DNA of 64,000 nt from Methylophaga sp. (GCA_011053005.1 DRHW01000002.1:222419-286418), one strand, 5' to 3'. Positions 1 through 13,116 are shown, counted from the stretch's first letter. Notes: generated from the sequence alone by a model not told the origin. Numbers and translations: made by a program.

Positions 1-82
1 CAAGGTACTTCTCCAATGAATAGCTTAGAGCTTATGCTAGCTAACAATTTATATTTAACGTGGTGACGGTGTTTTTAGTCCG

Positions 83-921
83 TTAACCAATCAATGAATC
101 TTCAATAAAGTCATGCTTTTTAACCGTCGTATCGATGGCTAATAATGTTTCAAGCAAGGCTTCCATTTTATCTAATGGCCATGAATTCGCACCATCACTT
201 AAGGCTTGTTCAGGATCAGGATGCGTTTCCATAAAGACACCCGCAACACCAACGGATACCGCAGCACGTGCTAATACAGGAACAAATTCGCGTTGACCGC
301 CTGATGAACCACCCATTCCGCCTGGTTGTTGCACTGAATGTGTTGCATCAAATACGACAGGGCAATCCATTGCACGCATGATAGGCAAACCACGCATGTC
401 TGAAATCAAAGTATTGTAACCAAATGAAGTGCCGCGGTCGCACAACATAATTTGATTATTACCAGTTGATTTTGCTTTTTCTGCAACATGTTTCATATCC
501 CAAGGGGCAAGAAATTGACCTTTTTTGATATTCACCGGTAAGCCTTGGCTACACACATCTAAAATAAAGCTGGTTTGACGGCATAAAAATGCAGGTGTTT
601 GCAAAATATCAACCACGCTGGCCACTTCAGCTAATGGTGAGTATTCGTGAACATCGGTTAAAACAGGTACGCCGTATTCTTTTTTCACTTTTTCTAAAAT
701 AGCTAAGCCTTTTTCAATACCTGGACCACGGTAGCTATTGACAGATGTTCTATTGGCTTTATCAAACGACGATTTGTAGATAAAGTGAATGCCCAAGCGA
801 TCCGTCATTTCTTTTAAACGACCGGCCACATCCATCGTCATTTGTTCGCTTTCAATAACACACGTACCAGCGATTAAAAATAGTGGTTGTTTACCGCCAA
901 CTTCTTTGCCACATAATTCCA

Positions 922-922
<1 letters not shown>
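83..922 (-). CDS. kdsA: 3-deoxy-D-manno-octulosonate-8-phosphate synthase (KdsA)
   Basis: Condenses phosphoenolpyruvate with arabinose 5-phosphate to Kdo-8-phosphate in the cytoplasm, the first committed step to the Kdo of lipopolysaccharide. The 279-residue protein shows the family blocks KSSFDKANR (about 50-58), [23 protein letters not shown] and [13 protein letters not shown]. The N-terminal motif is IAGTCVIES with Cys21, where the E. coli enzyme has Asn; by family knowledge Cys here marks the metal-dependent class. The ATG overlaps the pyrG stop by one base (TAATG) and is preceded by a GGAG ribosome site inside the end of pyrG, so the two are translationally coupled. The enolase gene that often follows would lie outside the window. 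Confidence 0.95.
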
Positions 923-3115
<2,193 letters not shown>

Positions 3116-3265
3116 ATGCATTTAATAACCAAACAACCCGATAAAATAAAACCAACATCAACATTATTTTATAGCTATCCATTGCATCAGACTCTCCTCA
3201 ATAAATTACTTGCAATAATCACTCATAAAACGGTGGAACACTATTGCAGGAGAATGCCTCGATAA
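3116..3265 (+). CDS. Possible small protein of 49 residues
   Basis: An ATG at 3116 lies ten bases downstream of a good ribosome site (AAGGAG, ending near 3105) and opens a 49-codon frame ending in TAA at 3263-3265. The peptide starts MHLITKQPDK and ends HYCRRMPR. It is basic, has no signal peptide or membrane segment that I can see, and I do not recognise a family. It is in the same frame as the PAS gene that begins at 3350, but several stop codons lie between, so it is not simply the missing N-terminus. The ribosome site is the only real support; it may be chance. Confidence 0.25.
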   Translation: MHLITKQPDKIKPTSTLFYSYPLHQTLLNKLLAIITHKTVEHYCRRMPR

Positions 3266-3349
3266 ATATTTTACAAAACTCAAAAAAACTCATACGCTTT
3301 ACAAAAACCGTCTAAATATCAATTTTAAATCAAATGACACTGGTAATTT

Positions 3350-5932
3350 GTGGCTACAGATGAAATAACTAAGAATCGACAAACACAAGCTGCACTAATT
3401 AATAAAAGCACATTACAGAATGCCATTTTCAACAGTGCTAATTTCTCCAGTATTGCTACAGATGCTCATGGCGTTATTCAGATATTTAACGTCGGTGCTG
3501 AGCGTATGTTGGGCTATTCGGCTACTGAGGTAATGAACAAAATCACGCCAGCTAATATTTCAGATACACAAGAAATATATGAGTGAGCTGAGGCGCTCAG
3601 TATCGAATTTGGTACCGTTATTTCAGCAGGCTTTGAGACATTGGTATACAAAGCATCACGCGGCATCGAAGATATTTATGAGCTAACTTATATCCGAAAA
3701 GATGGTAGTCGTTTTCCAGCCGTAGTATCAATCACAGCACTGCGTGATGAGAGAAACACTATTATCGGCTATTTATTAATTGGCACAGATAACACTGCAC
3801 GTAAAAATACTGAGAAAGCACTAGCTCGAGCAAATGCTTTGCAGAATGCCATTTTTAATAGTGCTGATTTTTCAAGTATTGCCACTGATGCTAATGGTGT
3901 CATTCAAATCTTCAATACCGGCGCCGAGCGGATGCTGGGCTACTCAGCTATTGATGTTATCAACAAAATTACGCCTGCAGATATCTCTGACACAAAGCAA
4001 GTTATTGCTCGTGCAGAAGCACTTAGTTTGGAACTTGGGACAGCGATTACTGCCGGCTTTGAAACATTGGTGTACAAGGCATCTCGGTGCATCGATGATA
4101 AATACGAACTGAATTTTGTCTGCAAAGATGGTACTCATTTTCCTGCCACCGTATCGGTATCGGCATTACGTGATGAAAGAGAAGCGATCATTGGTTACCT
4201 ACTGATCGCTACTAATAATACTGCGTTGGAACAAGCGGCTAAAATTCGACTGCAACTCGCAGCTAGCGTATTCACTCATGCTGCTGAAGGCATCGCTATA
4301 ACTGATGAACAGGGCACAATTATTGATGTTAATGATACTTTTATCGACATTACAAGCTACGCTAAAGACGAGTGTCTAGGCCAAGGCTGGAGTATGTTTA
4401 GCTCTGACAAACAGTCAGCAGCATTTTATGCCGACATGTGGGAGATATTACAAGCAAAAGGCTTGTGGATTGGTGAAGCCTGGAACCGTCGTAAAAATGG
4501 TGAGTTGTACGCTGAGATGAAAACCATCAGCGCAGTTCGCGATGCGCATGGTGTGACAACCAATTATGTTGTCTTATGTAGCGATATTACGCAGATGAAA
4601 GAACACCAAGATCAGCTAGAACATATTGCTAATTTTGACGTTTTAACAGGCTTGCCAAATCGTTCGTTACTTGCTGATCGCCTTAGACAAGCAATGGTGC
4701 AATGCCAACGCAGACATGAGTCATTAGCAGTCGTCTTTCTGGATATCGATAACTTCAAAGCCATCAATGACAAACACGGCCACAGCGTAGGTGATGAATT
4801 GCTTATTATCGTATCTCAACGCTTAAAAGAAGCCTTACGTGGAGGTGATACGCTTGCAAGATTAGGTGGTGATGAGTTTATCGCAGTGCTCGCCAACTTA
4901 GTCAACGCCGAAGATTGTCAGCCGGTATTAAAACGATTATTACTTGCCACATCTGAACTTATCGTAGTGGATGACATCGTATTAAATATTTCGGCCAGTA
5001 TTGGGGTTACGCTTTATCCTCAAGATGGTGCTGACGCCGATCAACTTATCCGGCACGCTGATCAAGCAATGTATTTAGCTAAAGAAGCAGGTAAAAATTG
5101 TTATCACTTATTTGATACCGCTCATGATGATGCCATCAAAATCCAACGTGAAAGCATTGGGGATATTCGCTCAGGTCTTGATAGACGAGAATTTGTCTTA
5201 CATTATCAACCTAAAGTAAATATGCACACAGGCGAAGTGATCGGTGTAGAAGCTCTAATTCGTTGGCAACATCCTACAAGAGGCTTAATTGCGCCTATTC
5301 ACTTTTTACCCATAATAGAAGATCATGCCATTAGTCTAGAGATAGGTGAATGGATTATTGATGAGGCATTAAGACAACTAAGCGAATGGCAAAACATCTC
5401 AATTATATTGCCAATTAGTGTCAATATCAGTGCTCATCAATTACAACAATCTGATTTTGTTTCAAGATTAGAGATGCTATTGACAGCACACGCTGATGTT
5501 TCACCACATCATTTAGAACTAGAAGTATTAGAAACCAGTTCATTAACCGACATTAATCATGTAACAGCAACCATGAATGCTTGTTGTAAACTTGGTGTTC
5601 ATTTTGCTTTGGATGATTTTGGTACTGGTTATTCATCTCTTACTTATCTTCGACGTCTACCGGCAAGCTTAATTAAAATTGACCAAAGCTTTGTGCGAGA
5701 CATGTTGGATGATCCAGAGGATTTAGCGATAGTGGAAGGTGTAATAAGCTTAGCTAAAGCCTTTCACCGTAAAGTCATTGCTGAGGGAGTTGAAACAATT
5801 GAACACGGCACGACATTATTACAACTAGGCTGCCAATTAGCTCAAGGTTACGGCATTGCTCGGCCAATGCCTGCAAGTGATATCCCTCAATGGTTAGATA
5901 ATTGGCAGCCTGATGACGCTTGGAATGTTTAA
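3350..5932 (+). pseudogene. PAS-PAS-PAS-GGDEF-EAL c-di-GMP signalling protein, interrupted by one in-frame TGA
   Basis: Read through, this frame encodes about 860 residues: two near-identical PAS units (codons ~22-160 and ~164-300), a third PAS, a GGDEF diguanylate cyclase domain (GGDEF at codons 506-510, with an RGGD inhibitory-site motif exactly five residues before it) and an EAL phosphodiesterase domain (EAL at 634-636, DDFGTGYS at 755, AEGVET near the end). The catalytic motifs look intact. A TGA at 3584-3586 stops the frame in the first PAS unit; frame and homology continue directly after it, and the equivalent codon in the second unit is CGT (Arg), so a CGA-to-TGA change is the simplest origin. 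The first usable start is GTG at 3350, right after a stop codon and without a clear ribosome site, so the true N-terminus may also be lost. Downstream TTG or ATG restarts could still give a shorter GGDEF-EAL protein. Confidence 0.8.
3413..4234 (+). repeat. Tandem duplication of a PAS-domain coding unit (period 426 bases)
   Basis: The blocks starting at 3413 and 3839 encode the same protein segment, beginning LQNAIFNSA and including GAERMLGYSA, GFETLVYKASR and ALRDER, exactly 142 codons apart. The DNA has diverged mainly at third codon positions, so the duplication is not recent and was kept under protein-level selection for some time. Confidence 0.85.
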
Positions 5933-6373
5933 TAACTCGCTAACTCAGTGCTATTTTTCATTATCAGCTAAAAAAGAAAAAGCTAGTAACCGATCATGTT
6001 GAAGGTAAATAATAATGACAAAATATACGGCAGATAAATGTCATGTTGCCACTAATTAAGATTTTTTTCTCTCAATGCAGTTCCACCAACATGAATGAGT
6101 AGCAGCAATGACATTAAGTCTTAATCACAATGCGTTTGGTCATCGAGTTGTACCATCATTTTCTACTAGAGGAACCCTGAAAATAAAACGGCTGTCATAA
6201 CCGATTGAATCAATTTAATTCAGCAAAAAAGGTCGTCATCACTGACTTAAATCTAGCTAAGATTTCGTTGAAAAGTCTCTTTATATTGAGCAAAAAATTC
6301 AGCTTAAGGCCTAATAAGTAGCCACTTTATCTTAGGTTATTTATCAGGGAGATTGTAAAAGAGAATTGATTGT
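5933..6373. other. Intergenic region without a recognisable gene
   Basis: These 441 bases lie between convergent genes (the c-di-GMP gene on plus and the HPt gene on minus). I see no RNA gene or convincing terminator. The only start with some resemblance to a ribosome site (near 6014) opens a 14-codon frame, too short to call. Confidence 0.4.
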
Positions 6374-6718
6374 TCAATTATCTTTTAACAATGAAGAAAA
6401 TTGACGCGCATCGTGTTCAATTTGACTAATAAAATCTTTAATAAATGCTACATTGAAATTATCGTTGATTAGATGATTTTCAATCTCTGCTGCCTTTTGC
6501 GAAATTAATTGACAACAGATTGTGACCGACGAGCCCTTAATTTTATGGGCTAGAGAAAGGACCTGTCTTTTGTCTTCTAACACAAGTGCCTCTTTGAGAC
6601 TTTCTATCATTTGGCTAAGTTGTTTGATGTATAGACTCATTAGTTGCTCAACTAATACAGTGTCGTTATCTACACGGCCTAGTAACTGAGCTTTATCAAA
6701 TAGCATCTTATTATCCAT
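6374..6718 (-). CDS. Stand-alone histidine phosphotransfer (HPt) protein
   Basis: A 114-residue all-helical protein with the HPt signature SLAHKIKGSS; His58 is the expected phosphorylated residue, with Lys61 and Gly62 in their conserved places. HPt proteins carry phosphate between the receiver domain of a hybrid kinase and a final response regulator. The frame is open four codons further upstream, but GGAG lies six bases before the ATG at 6718, so that start is preferred. It is the last gene of a probable operon with the hybrid kinase (110-122 bases upstream) and the REC-EAL regulator. That kinase ends in a receiver domain and has no HPt domain of its own, which fits this protein as the missing relay piece; the pairing is inferred from context. 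Confidence 0.85.
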   Translation of the reverse strand: MDNKMLFDKAQLLGRVDNDTVLVEQLMSLYIKQLSQMIESLKEALVLEDKRQVLSLAHKIKGSSVTICCQLISQKAAEIENHLINDNFNVAFIKDFISQIEHDARQFSSLLKDN

Positions 6719-6840
6719 TATCTTCTCCATGTAACGGCTGAAAACCTACATTTATATACGCTATATTAAGAGGGACACATAAGCGACGAGCTGCATTTGA
6801 ACGAAGTTACATGTACCAGCGAAACTCAAGATGTTATTGG

Positions 6841-9099
6841 TTAAATACTATAAGAGGTATCCTCTGAAGGTAGCCATTTCTTTAGTTTCTCAACTAACAC
6901 TTCCGGATCAATGGGTTTAGAGAGATAGTCACTCATACCTGCGCTAATACATTCCTCCGCTGCGCCTTCCATCGCATTTGCAGTCAGTGCAATTATAGGA
7001 ACAGTACTATCGATATCACCCGTAACATCTGAACGAATAAGTTTAGTTGCCTGATAACCATCCATTACGGGCATCATGCAGTCCATTAAAACTAAGGCGT
7101 ATTGACGATTTTTGAGTTTATTTAATGCTTCTTGGCCATTTTCTGCCAGCTCTACGGTTAATCCAAACTTACCTAATAAGGCTATAGCCACTTGTTGATT
7201 GATAATATCATCTTCAACAAGCAATACATGTCCCTTCATTTGATGTGAACGATAAAGTGATGATGCTCTTAAGTCTTGATTCTCAGATATATTATCGCCC
7301 GTTACTGAAAGAATAGCGTTGTACAATTCAGATGGTGCAATCGGCTTAACAATAGAAACATCTGCAAATTGTTGGCGTTGTTGTTTGTGATTTTGTAACG
7401 TTAGCGAATTAGTCATGATAACTTTGCAGCCATTCTTCTTGATTCTCTCAATTTTAGAAAAGTCATTATGATTAACCATCTTAGAATCAAGTATAACCAC
7501 CATCGTCATTGATGATGACACCTTCTCAATTAATTGAACAAGCTCCTCCAAATCATGAGAAACTTTAGCTTCCATTCCCCAGCTGGCTAATAATGCAGTA
7601 AGATATTCCAGATATTTAGGATGCCCAAAGCAGATAAGCATTTGATTATCAATCGGTTTAAAGGTGGTTTGTTCTAGCGCCTCTGCTAGTTCACACTCAA
7701 TAGTAAAACTAAATTGGCTCCCCTGTCCTAGCACAGAAGAGACCACAAGCTTTCCTCCCATTCTGCTGACTAATTCAGAACAAATGGTCAGACCCAAGCC
7801 GGTTCCTCCCGTGTGCCGTGTCAGACTATTATCAACTTGTTTAAAGCGTTTAAAGATGTTGGCGGTCTGTGATTCTGGAATACCACTACCTGTATCATTT
7901 ACAGCAAAGGTAAGTTCTACTGTATCCGCTTTAAATATCTTATTAATGGTCACATCTACCACGCCCACATCAGTGAATTTAATGGCATTACTAACAAGAT
8001 TGGTCATTACTTGACGCAACCGAATACCATCTACTTTAACAATGCAGTTTTGGATAGGATTGCCAGGGCACAGTAGGTCTATTGATTTTGCATTTGCTTC
8101 CGCTTCGTAGAGCCGACCAACATCAACAATAAGCTGTTCAATATTGACGTTAGTTTTTTGGAAGGTTAATTGGCCGGACTCTATTTTGGAAATATCCAGA
8201 ATATCATTAATAATACGAAGTAATTTTTCTGCACTTTTACGAGATTGTGTTAAAAAATAATTCTGTTGTTGATCTAGGTTTGTATCTTGTAATAAGGTCA
8301 ACATCCCTAATACACCGTTCATAGGTGTCCGAATCTCATGGCTCATATTGGCAAGGAAAGTTGCCTGTGCTTGTTTAGAAGCGTGGGCTTTAATAGCAAA
8401 GGCATTAGCTAAACTCAAGGCTTTGCGTGTAGTCATCGTTGACCATATACCGACAAAAGTGAGAATAATAATTGGAATAGAAACCAGTAGTACATTATTA
8501 CTCACAGCATTCAATTCCACTAATTGTTGATTCGTCCTATCAATTGACTTAGCCATTGTTGAATCGGTATGTTTTTTCAATGACTCTAGCGCTTTCATTG
8601 CGACTGAATCATCCGTTCTTACAAGCGAATCTAACTCTTTGACGGATGCACCATTTTGAACGGCTAATTCTGCTATATCAATTTTGCTGAAGTATTCATT
8701 TAGGGTAGCAATAACATCCTCTAAATCGGCTAGTAATATCGGCTCATCCTTCAACAACACTTTAAGTTGACTATATTGATTTTCGATGATGTCTTTATGC
8801 GTGCGTAATTGGTCAAGATAGACAGGGGTTTGTCGAATCACATAATTCTTAAAATCATGAATAAATCCACCATAACCCGCATGATAAACAAGTAAATAAA
8901 GCGCATTTTTTATGGGGTCTTGTTTCGTTTTAATATCATGCCATTCTTGCTGGAGTGCACGTTCTTTATTAATCACGGATAGGCTAGAAAAGACTAATAC
9001 GCTCAAAGTTATTATGCTACTGATCAGTAAAACCATCAGCTTAAACTTTAGATCTGATGTCGCCTTTTGTTCTGATAATTGTCTGTTACTATTTCGCAT
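6841..9099 (-). CDS. Hybrid sensor histidine kinase with two receiver-like domains
   Basis: 752 residues, inner membrane. Domains in order: TM1 (~21-43), a helical periplasmic domain of about 160 residues containing HDFKNY at 81-86, TM2 (~203-221), HisKA with phospho-acceptor His254 in NMSHEIRTP, a HATPase with N-box (Asn371), DTGSG (402-406) and GGTGLGL (431-437), a degenerate receiver (~486-600) and a full receiver (~623-745) with Asp630/631, phospho-acceptor Asp673 and Lys728. The first receiver keeps Asp538 and Lys585 but lacks the acidic pair, so it is probably structural. The architecture resembles BarA/TorS-type kinases, but no HPt domain is attached; a separate HPt gene follows. The regulator upstream ends 32 bases before this start, so the three genes are likely co-transcribed. 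Confidence 0.9.
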   Translation of the reverse strand: MRNSNRQLSEQKATSDLKFKLMVLLISSIITLSVLVFSSLSVINKERALQQEWHDIKTKQDPIKNALYLLVYHAGYGGFIHDFKNYVIRQTPVYLDQLRTHKDIIENQYSQLKVLLKDEPILLADLEDVIATLNEYFSKIDIAELAVQNGASVKELDSLVRTDDSVAMKALESLKKHTDSTMAKSIDRTNQQLVELNAVSNNVLLVSIPIIILTFVGIWSTMTTRKALSLANAFAIKAHASKQAQATFLANMSHEIRTPMNGVLGMLTLLQDTNLDQQQNYFLTQSRKSAEKLLRIINDILDISKIESGQLTFQKTNVNIEQLIVDVGRLYEAEANAKSIDLLCPGNPIQNCIVKVDGIRLRQVMTNLVSNAIKFTDVGVVDVTINKIFKADTVELTFAVNDTGSGIPESQTANIFKRFKQVDNSLTRHTGGTGLGLTICSELVSRMGGKLVVSSVLGQGSQFSFTIECELAEALEQTTFKPIDNQMLICFGHPKYLEYLTALLASWGMEAKVSHDLEELVQLIEKVSSSMTMVVILDSKMVNHNDFSKIERIKKNGCKVIMTNSLTLQNHKQQRQQFADVSIVKPIAPSELYNAILSVTGDNISENQDLRASSLYRSHQMKGHVLLVEDDIINQQVAIALLGKFGLTVELAENGQEALNKLKNRQYALVLMDCMMPVMDGYQATKLIRSDVTGDIDSTVPIIALTANAMEGAAEECISAGMSDYLSKPIDPEVLVEKLKKWLPSEDTSYSI

Positions 9100-9131
9100 A
9101 ATGAGATGCTCAAGAAAGAGTATTGTAGGAC

Positions 9132-11207
9132 TTAATCAACAGTATCCGCTTCATTAATCAAGGCAAGACAGGTCGACAGTGGCATGGGGCGATAAAAATA
9201 ATAGCCTTGTATCTCATCGCAACTCGTACCTGATAAATATTGAACTTGAGCATAGGTTTCAACACCCTCTGCAACAATAGTTAAGCCCATCGCTCGCGCC
9301 ATCGCACATATAGAATCAACCAGAGGATAATCACCATCGGCATCAATGATATCGTCGATGAAGGATTTATCAATTTTTAGCTCAGCCATTGGCAAACGAT
9401 GAATATAACGAAGGTTTGATTGTCCGGTTCCAAAATCATCAATGGAAATTGAAAAGTTAGATCGTGTCAGCATTTCAAGTTTTTCGGCGACAAGGCTAAT
9501 ATCATCGGCAACCATAGATTCCGTTAGTTCAAATCTAATTAAATTATTCGCAATCTTGTATGCATCACAAATATCCTCGACTTTAGTGACAAAATGATTA
9601 TCTGATAACTGACGAAGACTAAGATTAACGCTCACCCGCCTCCTCTTAGTGAGCGGAATTTGACTTAGGAATAAACAGGCTTGTTGAATAACAAAATAAC
9701 CGATATCGATAATGGCGCTAGTATTTTCAGCAAGTCCAATAAATTCCTGTAAACCGATATCAGGATATTCTTCACTATTCCATCGCAGCAGTATTTCAAA
9801 AGAAGTGATATTGCCAGTGAGGTTTACTTTAGGTTGTATCGCCACGGAGAGTTCAAAGTAATTAGGATCTGCAAGTAACAACTGCGAAATAGAAGCCAAA
9901 TCGATTCTATGGCTATAGTGGGTATCATCCGCAACGATGAAATGACCTCGGTCAGCATTATGTTTCGCAATAGTGAGTGACATTTCCAGCAATTGAAGTA
10001 AAGGTTTATGTTTAATCTCATCCATTGTGCTGATCAGCGATGTCGCTGTCATTGATAACCTGATATTAAACTGATGATCAACCGATTTGATCATGTCCTT
10101 TATTGCTAGCTCGACAAGGGCACTTTTTCCATATGCGTCCTCACCATCTTCCATAAAGGCACAAAGCAAAAAACGATCACTCATCAAACGGTAGGCTTTC
10201 AATCGTTTCAGTATGCAAAGATTTCCAATACCACTAGCTAGTTTTATCAGTAATTTATCACACCATTCGTGACCATAAAGTATGTTTAAATTGTGAAAAT
10301 CATCTAAATCTACCATCATCGCAAAGATGACACCTTGTGTTCGCTCAGTAGAAATCTGCTTATCAAAATCAAGATGAAAAGCAGTCAACGTATTCAGCCC
10401 GGTCAAGGAATCAAACATAGCTCGTTTTACAAGCGATGCTTGGATTGCACGTTTTTCTGTTAAATCTCTAATTACTAACAGATAGTGTTTGCCTAAAATA
10501 TCACTATATTCTGATGAGTTAAACTCAATAGAAAGTGGCTTACCTAGCTTAGTATTTACATTAAATTCTGTTGGCACAGCCAGCAATAAATAGTCATCTA
10601 CTGGTCTATGATTTTGCGGAAATGGGTCATTATCATCAAAAGGGATAAGAAGCTTAATATTCTGTCCAATAAGTTCATCTTTTTGATAGCCGAATAAGTT
10701 GAGACAATATTGATTAACTAATTCGATTTCCCCCTGATTATCGCTCACAATCACCGCTTCCGAAAGCATGCCAAGAACGTTTGAAAACTTACTTTCGATA
10801 TCTTTAGCTCTTGCGTTAATTGTTGGCGCTACCAACCGTTCTTGTCGTTCTAATAGGGCGGTAATTCGACTTTGTAAGAGTTTATAGTCAAAGGGTTTGG
10901 ATAAAAAGTCATCGGCGCCGCTGCGAATTGCACGCAAATGGCTCTCTCTATCGGTGGTTGATGTAATCACAATAATTGGAATATGAAAGTATTTCTCGTC
11001 AGACTTTAGTGCGCTGATGACATCAAAACCATCAAAATCAGGCAGGCCTAAATCGAGCAAAATAATATCGGGTTCAATATCATAAGTCATGGCTATTGCA
11101 GCTTGAGCGGTCGTTGCAACGTAGCTCACGCCGAGCTGATTTGTCAGCTTTTGCATAGCGGCAATAGCAACAGCCTCATCTTCAACAATCAATATTTTGT
11201 TTGTCAT
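9132..11207 (-). CDS. Response regulator with REC-PAS-degenerate GGDEF-EAL domains
   Basis: 691 residues, no membrane segment. The receiver (1-120) has Asp10/Glu11, phospho-acceptor Asp52 and Lys104. A PAS domain (~140-250) is followed by a GGDEF-like domain in which the signature is MSDRF (342-346), so cyclase activity is very unlikely. The EAL domain (~440-685) reads EIL at 471-473 but keeps the expected catalytic set: Glu471, Asn528, the ELTE motif at 560-563, Asp590/591 in DDFGTG, Lys611, Glu647 and Gln667. It is therefore predicted to hydrolyse c-di-GMP under phosphorelay control. First gene of the operon with the hybrid kinase and HPt gene. The call rests on motifs, and activity is inferred. 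Confidence 0.9.
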   Translation of the reverse strand: MTNKILIVEDEAVAIAAMQKLTNQLGVSYVATTAQAAIAMTYDIEPDIILLDLGLPDFDGFDVISALKSDEKYFHIPIIVITSTTDRESHLRAIRSGADDFLSKPFDYKLLQSRITALLERQERLVAPTINARAKDIESKFSNVLGMLSEAVIVSDNQGEIELVNQYCLNLFGYQKDELIGQNIKLLIPFDDNDPFPQNHRPVDDYLLLAVPTEFNVNTKLGKPLSIEFNSSEYSDILGKHYLLVIRDLTEKRAIQASLVKRAMFDSLTGLNTLTAFHLDFDKQISTERTQGVIFAMMVDLDDFHNLNILYGHEWCDKLLIKLASGIGNLCILKRLKAYRLMSDRFLLCAFMEDGEDAYGKSALVELAIKDMIKSVDHQFNIRLSMTATSLISTMDEIKHKPLLQLLEMSLTIAKHNADRGHFIVADDTHYSHRIDLASISQLLLADPNYFELSVAIQPKVNLTGNITSFEILLRWNSEEYPDIGLQEFIGLAENTSAIIDIGYFVIQQACLFLSQIPLTKRRRVSVNLSLRQLSDNHFVTKVEDICDAYKIANNLIRFELTESMVADDISLVAEKLEMLTRSNFSISIDDFGTGQSNLRYIHRLPMAELKIDKSFIDDIIDADGDYPLVDSICAMARAMGLTIVAEGVETYAQVQYLSGTSCDEIQGYYFYRPMPLSTCLALINEADTVD

Positions 11208-11490
11208 TCTACATCCCTTAAGTTCGATTCCATTAGTCGACTGTGGGTTAAAAGCCTATAACTGAGACTTGTTAAAGCATTTTATTTCTCTATGACTCTT
11301 TTGATACAGCTACAGATTGCTTATCCTAAAACGGCCTATGATAAGTAATGATTACATACCATTTTAATGTGTTTTAATCAAGTTCGTCTTGCTACTTCAT
11401 AGATATTAAGATAATGATTGTTTAATAGCAAACAGATTGTAAACTGGTTATCAAACCATTTTATTTTTCAGCAATTAAAGGTAAAAAACC

Positions 11491-12021
11491 TTGATCAAAT
11501 ATACCGCTGCCATATTATTTAGCCTTCTAATCACTGCTTGTTCGAACAATGACTGGCAAACGGCAAGTCGTGAATCTGCTGGCATAGCACCTAACCCAGT
11601 CGAAGAAAAATCGGCGGTCATTGAAGTTTATGCTGCTGATGCATTTAGTTGGCGAGGCTGGTTTGCCGTTCATACTTGGATTGCGATAAAAGCAAAAAAT
11701 GCATCTGAATATACGGTTTATGAAGTAGTAGGATGGCGCATCAAACGTGGCTTACCAGCATTAACTAAGTACACAACAACTACGCCAGATCGATACTGGT
11801 ATGGTGCCAAACCTAGTAAAGTTCTGTCATTAAAAGGTGAAAAAGCCGCAGCACTTATCCCAAAAGTCACCGACGCTATCGGTCATTATCCTTGGTCTAA
11901 TGAATACACACTTTTCCCCGGTCCAAATAGTAATACATTTCCTGCATGGGTAGGCTTGCAAGTGGGTGAACTCGGCTTAAAGATGCCTTTTCGTGCAATT
12001 GGTAGCGGTTATGCTGAATAG
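11491..12021 (+). CDS. DUF3750 family lipoprotein
   Basis: 176 residues. A lipoprotein signal peptide ends LLITACS, with the lipidated Cys at residue 17. The remainder carries family-type segments such as WFAVHTWIA, YEVVGWR and LFPGPNSNTFPAWVG; I recognise it as DUF3750, whose biochemical role is unknown. The start is TTG at 11491, preceded by AAAGG at a reasonable distance; no ATG fits the signal peptide better. It is divergent from the phosphorelay operon (283 bases between) and 144 bases upstream of the mechanosensitive channel gene, possibly one transcript. Family membership is from memory of the motif; function is not assigned. Confidence 0.75.
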   Translation: MIKYTAAILFSLLITACSNNDWQTASRESAGIAPNPVEEKSAVIEVYAADAFSWRGWFAVHTWIAIKAKNASEYTVYEVVGWRIKRGLPALTKYTTTTPDRYWYGAKPSKVLSLKGEKAAALIPKVTDAIGHYPWSNEYTLFPGPNSNTFPAWVGLQVGELGLKMPFRAIGSGYAE

Positions 12022-12165
12022 CCAGCAGGCTTTCACCTGATGAGTTAAAGCATATTTAATCGCACATCAATACGATAGAACAACATCTTGGTCTTGATAA
12101 CAAATTTATCGGTTTGTTATGCTGGCAATAGAATCTTAACATCCCAATCTAGGAGTTTCCGACTT

Positions 12166-13116
12166 ATGGAGTTATTGCAAAAACTGGCCGAAAGTCTTGA
12201 TTATGTTTCGCTAATTAACACTTCCTTACGGATCACATTCATACTTTTTATTGCTTGGTTTTTGACCTTCCTTCTAAAAAGAACACTCATTAAATTAGAA
12301 GTCATATGGATTAGTCGCTCAGCACATTCTGGCGAGTCATCATCTGAAGCCAAGAAACGAATTGAAACGATCGTTAGATTACTCAGACAAGCAGGATTAC
12401 TTGCATTATGGATTACCATGGCTTTGGTTATCTTCCGCGAAGTAGGTCTTGAAATTGGTCCAATATTAGCCAGTGCAGGTATTTTAGGTCTTGCTGTCGG
12501 TTTTGGTGCTCAAAACCTAGTACGTGATTTTATTGCCGGTTTTTTCATGATTTTGGAAAATCAGATCCGTGTCGGTGATGTTGTCATTATTAACGATACA
12601 GGTGGCTTGGTAGAACGCATAAATTTTAGAACAACCGTATTAAGAGATGTTCAGGGCGTTGTTCATTATTTTCAAAACGGTAATATATCTTCATTGAGTA
12701 ATATGACCAGTGATTGGTCGGCCTATGTTTTTGATATTGGTGTTGCCTATAAAGAAAATACGGATGTGGTGGCCAGTAAAATTCAGGAGGTAATCGATTC
12801 TATGATGTCAGATGAACAATATAAGCAGCTGATTATTGATCAACCAGAAATTTTCGGTGTCGATAAACTGGATGACTCAGCCGTTATTATTAAAGGTCGG
12901 ATTAAAACATTACCTATTCAACAGTGGACTGTTGGCCGAGAGTTTTTGAGACGCATCAAATTTGCTTTTGATGAGGCGAAAATCGAAATTCCTTTTCCAC
13001 ATAGCACCCTTTATTTTGGCGAAGACAGCAAACCTTTTGATGTCACGATGATGCAATCAAAATCAGACATTACTTTAACGAAGCCGAGTAGCGAACGTCC
13101 AGTCACTGAAGAGTAG
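12166..13116 (+). CDS. MscS-family mechanosensitive ion channel
   Basis: 316 residues. Three membrane segments are visible (~18-38, ~78-96 and the pore helix region ~98-130). The last holds the Gly/Ala-rich helix ILASAGILGLAVGFGAQN followed by VRDFIAGFFMI and the beta-domain entry IRVGDVV, hallmarks of MscS TM3 and its cytoplasmic domain. Such channels open on membrane tension and release solutes during hypo-osmotic shock. The frame is open 26 codons further upstream, but AGGAG at 12151-12155 sits ten bases before the ATG at 12166, so that start is used. The C-terminus is hydrophilic, as usual for short MscS paralogues. High confidence in family, none in exact ligand or gating threshold. Confidence 0.9.
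   Translation: MELLQKLAESLDYVSLINTSLRITFILFIAWFLTFLLKRTLIKLEVIWISRSAHSGESSSEAKKRIETIVRLLRQAGLLALWITMALVIFREVGLEIGPILASAGILGLAVGFGAQNLVRDFIAGFFMILENQIRVGDVVIINDTGGLVERINFRTTVLRDVQGVVHYFQNGNISSLSNMTSDWSAYVFDIGVAYKENTDVVASKIQEVIDSMMSDEQYKQLIIDQPEIFGVDKLDDSAVIIKGRIKTLPIQQWTVGREFLRRIKFAFDEAKIEIPFPHSTLYFGEDSKPFDVTMMQSKSDITLTKPSSERPVTEE

Noticed and set aside
3584..3640. Frameshift between the two parts of the PAS-GGDEF-EAL gene
   Set aside because: Both parts are in the same frame and translate continuously across the TGA, so it is a nonsense codon and not a frameshift. The TTG at 3641 is only the next possible start in that frame.
11208..11490. c-di-GMP riboswitch or other structured leader upstream of the phosphorelay operon or DUF3750 gene
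   Set aside because: I looked for GEMM-like conserved segments and strong stems on both strands and saw none.
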